From DASZGI01 sp035938995 (GTDB lineage: Bacteria; Actinomycetota; Actinomycetes; Streptomycetales; Catenulisporaceae), in assembly GCF_035938995.1 (NCBI RefSeq), contig NZ_DASZGI010000347.1, positions 1 to 12,966 of the forward strand: DNA of 12,966 bases, given 5' to 3'. The notes under the pieces are model-generated. The model did no database searches. It saw only the letters and a list, made by a program, of their open reading frames with translations, and was not told where the DNA came from. Below, piece after piece: positions 7,094 through 12,966 of this stretch (positions within the stretch are counted from its first letter, which is position 1; every line of letters begins with the position of its first letter). Both the position numbers and the translations under genes were made by a program.

Positions 7094-7100
7094 CATCCTG

Positions 7101-8303
7101 GTGAGTATGGAGAGTGCAGTCATCGTCGACGTCATCCGCACCGCGTCCGGCAAGGGCAAGCCCGGGGGCGCGCTGTGCGGGACGCACCCGGCCGACCTTC
7201 TCGCCGCCGTGCTCAGCGCGCTGGTCGAGCGCAACGGGCTGGACCCGGAACTGGTCGAAGATGTGATCGCCGGCTGCGTGACGCAGGCCGGGGACCAGGC
7301 CGCGAACGTCGCCCGCACCGCCGTGCTCGCCGCCGGGCTGCCGGAGTCGATCCCCGCGACGACACTCGACCGTCAGTGCGGCTCAAGCCAGCAGGCAGCG
7401 CACTTCGCCGCGCAGGGCGTGATGGCGGGCGCATACGACGTGGTGCTCGCGTGTGGCGTCGAGTCGATGAGCCGGGCGCCGATGACGAGCAACTTCCTCG
7501 GCAAGGACCCCTACGCGCCGCTGGCCCGCCGTTACCCCGACGGCCTGGTCAACCAGGGCATCGGCGCCGAGCTGATCGCCGCCCGGTGGAAGCTGAACCG
7601 GGACGACCTCGACGCCTTCGCCGCCCTCTCACACCAGCGCGCCGCTGCGGCCATCGCGGCGGGAGACTTCACCGACGAGCTCCTGCCCATCGAGGTGACC
7701 GGAGCCGACGGGCAGATCCGCACCCACAGCATCGACGAGACGGTGCGCGCCACGACCACCGTCGAAGGGCTCGGCGCCCTCAAGCCCTCCTTCCACGACC
7801 CGGCGCTGGCCGAGCGGTTCCCCGAGATCGGCTGGCACGTCACCCCGGGCAACTCCTCGCCGCTGACCGACGGCGCCTCCGGGGCGCTGATCATGAGCGA
7901 GCGGCAGGCGAACCGGCTCGGCCTGCGGCCGCGGGCCCGGTTCCACTCCTTCGCGGTCACCGGAAGCGACCCGCTGCTGATGCTCACCGGCGTGGTCCCG
8001 GCCACCCGGAAGGTTCTGGCCCGCAGCGGCCTGACGCTCGCCGACATCGACGCCTACGAGGTCAACGAGGCCTTCGCGTCGGTGCCGCTGATGTGGCAGC
8101 AGGAGTTCGACGCCGACCCCGCGCGGCTCAACCCGCGCGGCGGGGCGATCGCGCTCGGCCACCCGCTCGGCGGCTCCGGCACGAAGCTGCTGGCGACCCT
8201 GGTCAACCACCTGGAGGCGACCGGCGGGCGTTACGGGCTCCAGACGATGTGCGAGGGCGGCGGCATGGCCAACGCCCTCATCATCGAGGCCTACCAGAGC
8301 TGA
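7101..8303 (+). CDS. Acetyl-CoA C-acyltransferase (thiolase)
   Basis: A 400-residue thiolase of normal length for the degradative/biosynthetic type II family. It cleaves 3-ketoacyl-CoA with CoA (last step of beta-oxidation) or runs the reverse condensation. Catalytic residues are all present: nucleophilic Cys93 in TTLDRQCGSSQQAAH, Asn322 in VNEAFASV (321-328), His354 in GHPLGGSG (353-360) and acid/base Cys384 in MCEGGGMANA (383-392). The DRQCGSSQQ and NEAFASV forms resemble actinobacterial FadA5-like thiolases, which act on branched or steroid side-chain substrates, but specificity cannot be fixed here. The GTG at 7101 has AGGGGG 7 nt upstream; the ATG at 7107 is worse spaced. The acyl-CoA dehydrogenase starts 13 bp later, so the two form an operon. 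It lies divergent from mreB, in a position where Streptomyces has no such gene. Confidence 0.93.
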   Translation: MSMESAVIVDVIRTASGKGKPGGALCGTHPADLLAAVLSALVERNGLDPELVEDVIAGCVTQAGDQAANVARTAVLAAGLPESIPATTLDRQCGSSQQAAHFAAQGVMAGAYDVVLACGVESMSRAPMTSNFLGKDPYAPLARRYPDGLVNQGIGAELIAARWKLNRDDLDAFAALSHQRAAAAIAAGDFTDELLPIEVTGADGQIRTHSIDETVRATTTVEGLGALKPSFHDPALAERFPEIGWHVTPGNSSPLTDGASGALIMSERQANRLGLRPRARFHSFAVTGSDPLLMLTGVVPATRKVLARSGLTLADIDAYEVNEAFASVPLMWQQEFDADPARLNPRGGAIALGHPLGGSGTKLLATLVNHLEATGGRYGLQTMCEGGGMANALIIEAYQS

Positions 8304-8316
8304 CCGGGCGGCCACC

Positions 8317-9486
8317 GTGCGCACCGAACTGTACGACGAGGACCACGAGGCGTTCCGGGAGGTCGCCCGGGAGTACATCGCCCGCGAGGTCGCCCCGCAC
8401 CTGGAGCGGTGGGAGCGGGACCGGCTGATCGACCGCTCGGCCTGGCTCGCGGCGGGCAAGCAGGGGCTGCTCGGGCTCACCGTGCCGGAGGAGTACGGCG
8501 GCGGCGGACAGAGCGACTACCGATTCCGGGCGGTGCTGGTCGAGGAGCTGGCGGCGGTCGGCGCGACCTCGCTGCACCTCGGCTTCTCGATCAACGAGGA
8601 CATCGTCCTGCCGTACCTGCTCGACCTCGGCACGCCCGAGCAGAAGACCCGCTGGCTGCCGGGCTTCGCCAGCGGCGCGACGATCTCCGCGGTGGCGATG
8701 ACCGAGCCGGGCGCCGGCAGCGACCTTCGCGGCATCCGCACGACGGCGGTGCGTGACGGCGACGAATGGGTGATCAACGGCTCGAAGACCTTCATCACCA
8801 ACGGCATCCAGGCCGACCTCGTCCTGGTCGCGGCGCGCACCGGGGTCTGGGACGGAACGGTGGAGCTGAGCCTGTTCATGATCGAGGCCGGCATGGACGG
8901 CTTCGACCGCGGCCGCAAGCTCGAGAAGATCGGGCTGCACGCACAGGACACCGCGGAGCTGTTCTTCGCCGACGTGCGGGTTCCGGCCGCGAACCTGATC
9001 GGCGCCGAGGGCCGCGGCCTGCCGCACCTCATGGCGCGGCTGCCGAAGGAGCGGCTGTCGATCGCGTTCGGCGCGCAGGCCGCGGCGGAGGCGGCGCTGC
9101 GCTGGACGGCGGACTACGTGTTCGAACGCCAGGCATTCGGGCGGGCGGTGGCCGAGTTCCAGACCGTCGCCTTCGCGCTGGCGGAGCTGGAGACCGAGGT
9201 CGAGGTCTGCCGCGCCTACGTGGACAAGGCGATCCTGGCGCTGAACGCCGGAACGCTCAGCGCCGTGGACGCCGCCAAGGCCAAGTGGTGGGCCACCGAC
9301 ATGCAGAACCGCGTGGTCACCCGCGGCCTCCAGCTGCACGGCGGGTACGGCTACATGCTCGAATACCCGATCGCGCGGGCCTTCGCGGAGGCGCGGGTGC
9401 AGACGATCTACGGCGGCACGAACGAGATCATGAAGGAGATCATCAGCCGGGACATCGCCGCCCGGCACCGCAAGAGCTCGCCGTGA
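8317..9486 (+). CDS. Acyl-CoA dehydrogenase, FAD-dependent
   Basis: A 389-residue acyl-CoA dehydrogenase that oxidises an acyl-CoA to the trans-2-enoyl-CoA and passes electrons to ETF. Domain order is typical: helical N-domain (1-~125), beta domain with AMTEPGAGSDLRGIRTTA (127-144) and INGSKTFITNG (153-163), then the C-terminal helical domain from ~235 with RQAFGRAVAEFQ (271-282), GLQLHGGYGYMLEYP (337-351) and RDAKL-like EARVQTIYGGTNEIMKEII (358-376). The position that carries the catalytic Glu in medium/short-chain enzymes is Gly366 (YGGTNE). Glu245 in LPKERLSIA instead aligns with the base of isovaleryl-CoA and long-chain dehydrogenases, so activity is expected with that active-site type. 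The GTG at 8317 has a poor ribosome-binding site (CGGGCGG) and is probably coupled to the thiolase. Substrate unknown; branched or long acyl-CoA is a reasonable guess. Confidence 0.92.
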   Translation: MRTELYDEDHEAFREVAREYIAREVAPHLERWERDRLIDRSAWLAAGKQGLLGLTVPEEYGGGGQSDYRFRAVLVEELAAVGATSLHLGFSINEDIVLPYLLDLGTPEQKTRWLPGFASGATISAVAMTEPGAGSDLRGIRTTAVRDGDEWVINGSKTFITNGIQADLVLVAARTGVWDGTVELSLFMIEAGMDGFDRGRKLEKIGLHAQDTAELFFADVRVPAANLIGAEGRGLPHLMARLPKERLSIAFGAQAAAEAALRWTADYVFERQAFGRAVAEFQTVAFALAELETEVEVCRAYVDKAILALNAGTLSAVDAAKAKWWATDMQNRVVTRGLQLHGGYGYMLEYPIARAFAEARVQTIYGGTNEIMKEIISRDIAARHRKSSP

Positions 9487-9506
9487 GCCCCGCAGCCGAC
9501 TCGTTC

Positions 9507-9520
9507 CACCCGCCTGGGTG
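9507..9520. terminator. Weak hairpin between convergent genes
   Basis: CACCC-GCCT-GGGTG forms a 5-bp stem with a 4-nt loop in the 36-bp gap between the convergent dehydrogenase and ndk stops. Position fits a bidirectional terminator, but the stem is short and no T-tract is present on either strand. GC-rich actinobacteria often use stems without U-tracts. Confidence 0.3.
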
Positions 9521-9522
9521 TG

Positions 9523-9960
9523 TCAGCCCTGCTCGCCGAAGAACAGCTTGATCTCCCGCTCCGCGGCGGCCGGCGAGTCGGAGCCGTGCACCAGGTTCTG
9601 CACGACGGTGGTGCCGATGTCCGTGGCCAGGTCGCCGCGGATGGTGCCGGGGGCGGCCTTGACCGGGTCGGTGGCGCCGGCCAGGGTGCGGAAGGCCTCG
9701 ATGCAGCGGTGCCCCTCGATGATGACGGCGACCACCGGGCCCGAGGTCATGAAGGAGACCAGCGGCTCGAAGAACGGCTTGCCCTCGTGCTCGGCGTAGT
9801 GCTCCTCGACCAGCTCGCGCGGGAGCGAGCGCAGGTCCATCGCGACGACTTTCATCCCCTTGGCCTCGATCCTGCGTACGATCTCGCCGATCAGCGATCG
9901 CTTGACACCGTCCGGCTTCACGAGCACGAGCGAGCGCTCCACAGGGGTCGCCACCATCAT
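9523..9960 (-). CDS. ndk: Nucleoside diphosphate kinase
   Basis: A ~145-residue NDP kinase of normal length. It transfers the gamma-phosphate from ATP to NDPs/dNDPs through a phosphohistidine. Seen: LVLVKPDGVKR (11-21), ATDPVKAAPGTIRGDL (96-111), and the signature NLVHGSDSP (122-130) with catalytic His125, counting from the ATG at 9960. The start is ambiguous: tandem codons ATG (9960), ATG (9957) and GTG (9954) all sit just after GTGGAG. The GTG at 9954 has the best spacing (6 nt) and would give 143 residues. In Streptomyces ndk lies directly upstream of mreB on the same strand; here the two-gene plus-strand insert separates them. Confidence 0.95.
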   Translation of the reverse strand: MMVATPVERSLVLVKPDGVKRSLIGEIVRRIEAKGMKVVAMDLRSLPRELVEEHYAEHEGKPFFEPLVSFMTSGPVVAVIIEGHRCIEAFRTLAGATDPVKAAPGTIRGDLATDIGTTVVQNLVHGSDSPAAAEREIKLFFGEQG

Positions 9961-9961
9961 C

Positions 9962-9999
9962 TCCACTTCGATCCTCGGTGAACATCCACTTCGATGTTC
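9962..9999. repeat. Direct repeat and palindrome in the ndk leader
   Basis: TCCACTTCGAT occurs twice exactly, at 9962-9972 and 9985-9995, a 23-bp period (about two helical turns). The second copy is the core of a 20-bp palindrome, GAACATC-CACTTC-GATGTTC (9980-9999), with perfect 7-bp arms. On the coding (minus) strand the copy nearest ndk contains part of the GTGGAG ribosome-binding site. This may be a regulator site or a small duplication. Confidence 0.5.
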
Positions 10000-10164
10000 C
10001 ACGTGTGTGCTTCTTGCGAAGGCGGCCGCGCGGGCTCACCTCAACCGGCGGCCGATCCGCGCGAGACGGGTCACCGGCGCGCCGCGGCCTTCCAGCGGCC
10101 GACCGGCGGGTCCGCCCTCGAAGAGCGACGTTCTTTCGATGGTATGACCCAGATCACTTCAGTC

Positions 10165-10638
10165 TTACACCAGGGTGGGCCGCCCGGTGCCCGGCTGCCG
10201 GGCGTCCGGTCGGGCGTCCTCGTTCCCGGCGTTCCCGGCGGCCGCTGCGTCGTCGAGCCCGGAGTTCTCCGTCTCGGCGACCTCCGTCGTGGCGCCGGTC
10301 CGCTCGCTCTCCGCCTGCACGGCCGCCATGCGCTCCGCCTTGATCTGGTCCGCCTTCGCGCCGTAGTGCAGCCCCGCCCACCAGAGCGCGGCGAAGATCG
10401 CGCCGAGCACGTACATGTCCGCCACGAAGACCCCGGAGACGATGAAGCCGGCTTGGAGTACCCAGCCGGCGCCGTACGCCCAGCGGAACCGCATTATCCC
10501 GGACAGCAGCACCGAGGCGGCGCCGAGCACCACCGCGGCCACCCAGCCGTCCGAGTGGTCGAGCTTGGCCACGACCAGTCCGAAGAACAGGGCGATGAAC
10601 GCCTCGAAGACGAGGACTGAGGCGGCCATCCGGCGCAT
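10165..10638 (-). CDS. DUF4233 family membrane protein
   Basis: A 157-residue integral membrane protein. About four hydrophobic segments are visible (roughly 4-25, 31-48, 56-73 and 75-90), and a hydrophilic, Ala/Glu-rich C-terminal tail covers ~91-157. The segments SVLVFEAFIALFFGLVVAKL (7-26) and FRWAYGAGWVLQ (51-62) fit the actinobacterial DUF4233 family, which is found between folC and ndk in Streptomyces and relatives. No function is known for the family. Start ATG at 10638, with AAAGGG about 7 nt upstream. The frame stays open to 10770, inside folC, but that part looks non-coding. It lies 103 bp downstream of folC, so co-transcription is likely but overlap is absent. A 204-bp gap separates it from ndk. 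Confidence 0.85.
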   Translation of the reverse strand: MRRMAASVLVFEAFIALFFGLVVAKLDHSDGWVAAVVLGAASVLLSGIMRFRWAYGAGWVLQAGFIVSGVFVADMYVLGAIFAALWWAGLHYGAKADQIKAERMAAVQAESERTGATTEVAETENSGLDDAAAAGNAGNEDARPDARQPGTGRPTLV

Positions 10639-10741
10639 CCGCTCGCCCTTTCCGTGAGCTTGGGGGACTACTCCATTGAAGCAGGCGCGCTTCGCGCACC
10701 GGGCACTGCTGTCATCTACACCGCCGTCGTCCGCGCAGCCG

Positions 10742-12094
10742 TCACCTGCGCAGCAGCGTCCCCGCCTCACCCGCCGTGATCACCGAGCCGGTGATCAGCA
10801 CGCCCGTGCCGCCCAGGGAGGCGTCCACGACGCCCGCCTCCGCGAGCCCCACCGCGCGGTCGATCGCGTCGTCCAGCCGCGGCTCGGCGGTGACCCGGTC
10901 CGGCCCGAACACGTCGGCGGCGAGCGCGGCCAGCTCCTCCACCGGCATGGAACGGGGGGTCGAGTTGACGGTGACCACCAGCTCGTCGAGCACCGGTTCG
11001 AAGGCTTCGAGCACGCCGCGCACGTCCTTGTCGGCGGAGACCGCGAGCACCCCGACCAGATGGTCGAACGCGAACTCCTCGGCGACCGCCTCGGCAGTGG
11101 CCCGGGCGCCGCCGGGGTTGTGCGCGGCGTCGAGCAGGATCGTCGGGCTGCGGCGCACCACCTCGAGCCGCCCGGGCGAGGTCACCGCGGCCAGCGCCTC
11201 GCGCACCAGGCCGGGCTCGAGGACGGCGCCGCCCTGCCCGGCGCCGAGGAAGGCCTCGACCGCGGCGATCGCGCAGGCGGCGTTCTGTGCCTGATGCGCG
11301 CCGTGCAGCGGCAGATAGAGGCCGTCGTACTCGCCGGACAGACCCTTGATAACCAGCTGCTGGCCGCCGACCGCGAGCTGACGGTCCATCACGCCGAACT
11401 CGATGCCTTCGCGCGCCACGGTCGCGTCGACCTCGGCGGCGTGCCGCAGCAGCACCTGCGCGGCCTCGAGCGGCTGCTGCGCGAGGATCGCCAGCGCGTT
11501 GGGCTTGATGATGCCGGACTTCTCCCAGGCGATGTCCTCGACCGTGTCGCCGAGCAGCCGGGTGTGGTCCAGCGAGATCGGAGTAACCACGGCCACCCCG
11601 GCGTCGATCACGTTCGTCGCGTCCCAGGTGCCGCCGAGCCCGACCTCCACCACGGCGGCGTCCACCGGGGCATCGGCGAAGGCGGCGTACGCCAGGCCGG
11701 TGATCATCTCGAAGAAGGACAGCGGATACGGCTGGCGCTCGTCCACCAGGTCGGCGAACGGCTTCATCTCGCGGTAGACCTCGACGAACCGCCGCCGGTC
11801 GATCGGCGAGCCGTCCAGGCAGATCCGCTCGCGCACCTCCTCCAGATGCGGGCTGGTGGTGCGGCCGGTGCGCAGGTTCAGCGCGCGCAGCAGCGCGTCG
11901 ATCATCCGCGCGGTGCTGGTCTTGCCGTTCGTGCCGGTGATGTGGATCGCCGGGTACGCCCGCTGAGGGGAGCCGAGCAGGTCCATCAGGGCCTCGATCC
12001 GGTCCCGGGACGGCTCGAGCTTGGTCTCCGGCCAGCGGGCCAGCAGCTCGGCCTCCACGCTCCGGTACTCGGCCTCGATCTGCTCCGCGTTCAC
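10742..12094 (-). CDS. folC: Bifunctional folylpolyglutamate synthase/dihydrofolate synthase
   Basis: A 450-residue Mur-ligase-family enzyme. It adds glutamate to dihydropteroate and extends the polyglutamate tail of folates. Visible are ATP-binding P-loop HITGTNGKTSTARM (51-64), TTSPHLEEVRERI (79-91), the folate/Mg region VEVGLGGTWDATNV (149-162), SLDHTRLLGDTVEDIAWEKSGIIKP (174-198) with the EKSGI lysine that is carbamylated in family structures, and the C-terminal-domain motif LLDAAHNPGG (~318-327). Start is the GTG at 12094: GAGG lies 7 nt upstream and the N-terminus MNAEQIEAEYRSVEAELLAR resembles other actinobacterial FolC proteins. It precedes DUF4233 and ndk as in Streptomyces, but mutM rather than valS is the gene before it. 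Confidence 0.95.
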   Translation of the reverse strand: MNAEQIEAEYRSVEAELLARWPETKLEPSRDRIEALMDLLGSPQRAYPAIHITGTNGKTSTARMIDALLRALNLRTGRTTSPHLEEVRERICLDGSPIDRRRFVEVYREMKPFADLVDERQPYPLSFFEMITGLAYAAFADAPVDAAVVEVGLGGTWDATNVIDAGVAVVTPISLDHTRLLGDTVEDIAWEKSGIIKPNALAILAQQPLEAAQVLLRHAAEVDATVAREGIEFGVMDRQLAVGGQQLVIKGLSGEYDGLYLPLHGAHQAQNAACAIAAVEAFLGAGQGGAVLEPGLVREALAAVTSPGRLEVVRRSPTILLDAAHNPGGARATAEAVAEEFAFDHLVGVLAVSADKDVRGVLEAFEPVLDELVVTVNSTPRSMPVEELAALAADVFGPDRVTAEPRLDDAIDRAVGLAEAGVVDASLGGTGVLITGSVITAGEAGTLLRR

Positions 12095-12242
12095 GCCGCC
12101 ACCTCTCGCTCGGACAACGCCATCATCTTCCCCCGTCCGTCATCCCATGTGGCGGCGGCACATTCCAGCTCCACGGCCCAGCTCCAGGGGCCGCCCGTCC
12201 CCGCTGCCCGCATGCCCTGTATACGACGGCACATCCCGTCTT

Positions 12243-12274
12243 CCCCGCACCCCGGCGCCTTTCACCGTGCGGGG
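12243..12274 (-). terminator. Possible terminator hairpin at the mutM 3' end
   Basis: CCCCGCAC (12243-12250) and GTGCGGGG (12267-12274) form a perfect 8-bp GC-rich stem around a 16-nt loop and span the mutM stop codon. There is no U-tract on the minus strand. It could separate mutM from folC transcription, the latter having 167 bp of upstream non-coding DNA. A weak TATACA within 12215-12225 could be a folC -10 but lacks a -35. Confidence 0.35.
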
Positions 12275-12966
12275 CTTGGAAGCCGCTGGCACCTCGGGCA
12301 AAAGTACGATGACCTGTTCATAAACGCGGCGCGCTTGATCGGGGTCTGACACCGCGGGCACGGCTTGCCGACTTGCCCATAGGCGTTCAGCGACCGCGAG
12401 AAGTAGCCCGATTCGCCGTTGACGTTCACGTACAGCGAGTCGAAGGACGTGCCGCCGACGTCCAGGGCCTCAAGTATCACCTCGCGCACGGCTGCCAGCA
12501 GCCGTTCCGCGTCGGGCCGCCGCAGCGTCGCCGTCGGCCGCTCGAAGTGCAGCCGCGCCCGCCACAGCGCCTCGTCCGCGTAGATGTTGCCGACGCCGCT
12601 GATCAGGGACTGGTCCAGCAGTGCCCGCTTGATGCCGGTGTTCTTGGCGTGCAGGGCGGCGATGAACGCGTCGTCCGCGAACAGCGGGTCGAGCGGGTCG
12701 CGGGCGATGTGCGCGATCGTGACCGGCAGGCCGTCCACCATCGCGTCGAGCGAGAGGCCGCCGAACGTCCGCTGGTCGACGAAGCGCAGCTCCGGCCCAC
12801 CGTCGGTGAAGGTGATCCGGACCCGCAGATGCGTCTCGTCCGGCGCCTCGCGCGGCTGGACGAGCAACTGGCCGCTCATGCCGAGATGGCCGAGCAGCGC
12901 CTCGGCCGCGGGCTCGCTCGCCGCCGTCTCGCCGGCCACCGTCCCAGCGGTCGTCTCACCTACAGC
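12262..12966 (-). CDS. mutM: Formamidopyrimidine-DNA glycosylase (Fpg/MutM), 5' end outside the window
   Basis: The visible 234 residues are the C-terminal part of a base-excision glycosylase/AP lyase for 8-oxoguanine and FapyG. The catalytic PELPE N-terminus lies beyond the right edge. Seen, numbered from the edge: LLGHLGMSGQLLVQP (24-38), LRFVDQRTFGGLSL (60-73), helix-two-turn-helix DQSLISGVGNIYADEALW (118-135; the Asn is a DNA contact), and the zinc finger Cys203/Cys206/Cys223/Cys226 with the catalytic-loop Arg218 in NRSSYFC. All four zinc ligands are present, so this is true Fpg, not a zincless relative. The GTG at 12939 is internal, not the start. Just before LLGHLGM is an Ala/Thr/Glu-rich stretch of at least 22 residues where most homologs have only a short turn. 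Confidence 0.93.
   Translation of the reverse strand, partial: AVGETTAGTVAGETAASEPAAEALLGHLGMSGQLLVQPREAPDETHLRVRITFTDGGPELRFVDQRTFGGLSLDAMVDGLPVTIAHIARDPLDPLFADDAFIAALHAKNTGIKRALLDQSLISGVGNIYADEALWRARLHFERPTATLRRPDAERLLAAVREVILEALDVGGTSFDSLYVNVNGESGYFSRSLNAYGQVGKPCPRCQTPIKRAAFMNRSSYFCPRCQRLPSPAR

Larger units (their letters stand above)
6650..7100. other. Divergent intergenic control region between mreB and the thiolase gene
   Basis: This 451-bp gap is the largest non-coding stretch in the window. No convincing protein gene, tRNA or insertion sequence was seen. It holds, from left to right, the mreB ribosome-binding site, a 15-bp inverted repeat (6723-6764), two ECF-type promoter candidates facing mreB (6798-6823 and 6842-6868), a 41-bp composite dyad (6901-6941), an exact 10-bp palindrome (7027-7036) and the thiolase leader (7036-7093). 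The 11-mer CCACCGCGCGA occurs twice, at 6825-6835 and within the right half of the dyad (6929-6939 apart from its second base). No clear housekeeping -35/-10 pair was found for the plus-strand genes. Confidence 0.75.

Noticed and set aside
10685..10697. GCGCG-CTT-CGCGC hairpin between folC and DUF4233
   Set aside because: A 5-bp stem with a 3-nt loop in very GC-rich DNA, without a T-tract, is not enough to call a terminator or attenuator.
10639..10770. N-terminal extension of the DUF4233 protein into folC
   Set aside because: The added 44 residues are Cys/Arg-rich, overlap the folC stop and lack a ribosome-binding site; the ATG at 10638 starts directly before the first membrane helix.
12160..12230. 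TATACA-like -10 and short direct repeat (CCAGCTCCA twice) upstream of folC
   Set aside because: No matching -35 element was found and the repeat is only 9 bp, so neither supports a promoter or operator call.
1..12966. Search for mobile elements, CRISPR arrays, tRNA/rRNA genes, defence genes or secondary-metabolite genes
   Set aside because: None was seen on either strand; all long coding regions are explained by housekeeping or beta-oxidation genes.

Overview
The window is GC-rich, gene-dense DNA with GTG starts and strong G/C preference at third codon positions. It fits a high-GC actinobacterium. The complete mreB-mreC-mreD-PBP2-rodA cluster points to a mycelial or sporulating lineage (Streptomyces/Catenulispora type), because mycobacteria and corynebacteria lack mreB. 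The genus is inferred only loosely.

Positions 1-6649 (minus strand) are one compact elongasome operon, read mreB, mreC, mreD, mrdA (PBP2), rodA, then the start of a B12-binding/radical SAM gene (TIGR03960 family) that leaves the window. Gaps are 46, 47-nt-or-less, 2, -4 and 9 bp, so co-transcription is very likely. Positions 6650-7100 form a divergent control region. It holds two ECF-sigma-like promoter candidates and a 15-bp inverted repeat on the mreB side, and a 41-bp composite dyad further up. On the other side is a leader with a four-codon ORF whose ribosome-binding site can be masked by a hairpin. Positions 7101-9486 (plus strand) are a two-gene beta-oxidation-type unit: a thiolase and an acyl-CoA dehydrogenase. 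Positions 9523-12966 (minus strand) carry ndk, a DUF4233 membrane protein, folC and the 3' two thirds or more of mutM/fpg.

In Streptomyces, as I recall it, the order is valS-folC-DUF4233-ndk-mreB-mreC-mreD-PBP2-sfr/rodA. Here the same backbone is present, but the thiolase/dehydrogenase pair sits on the opposite strand between ndk and mreB, and mutM lies where valS would be. This looks like an old housekeeping block opened by an insertion, not a mobile island: no transposase, integrase, att repeat, tRNA or CRISPR was seen.

The elongasome genes act together in lateral or spore wall synthesis: MreB filaments, the MreC/MreD envelope adaptors, the RodA glycan polymerase and the PBP2 transpeptidase. 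ndk balances nucleotide pools, folC makes polyglutamylated folates and Fpg removes oxidised purines. I found no convincing new multi-gene system. The most unusual signals are the non-coding structures at 6723-7093, the displaced catalytic base of the dehydrogenase and the rearranged gene order.
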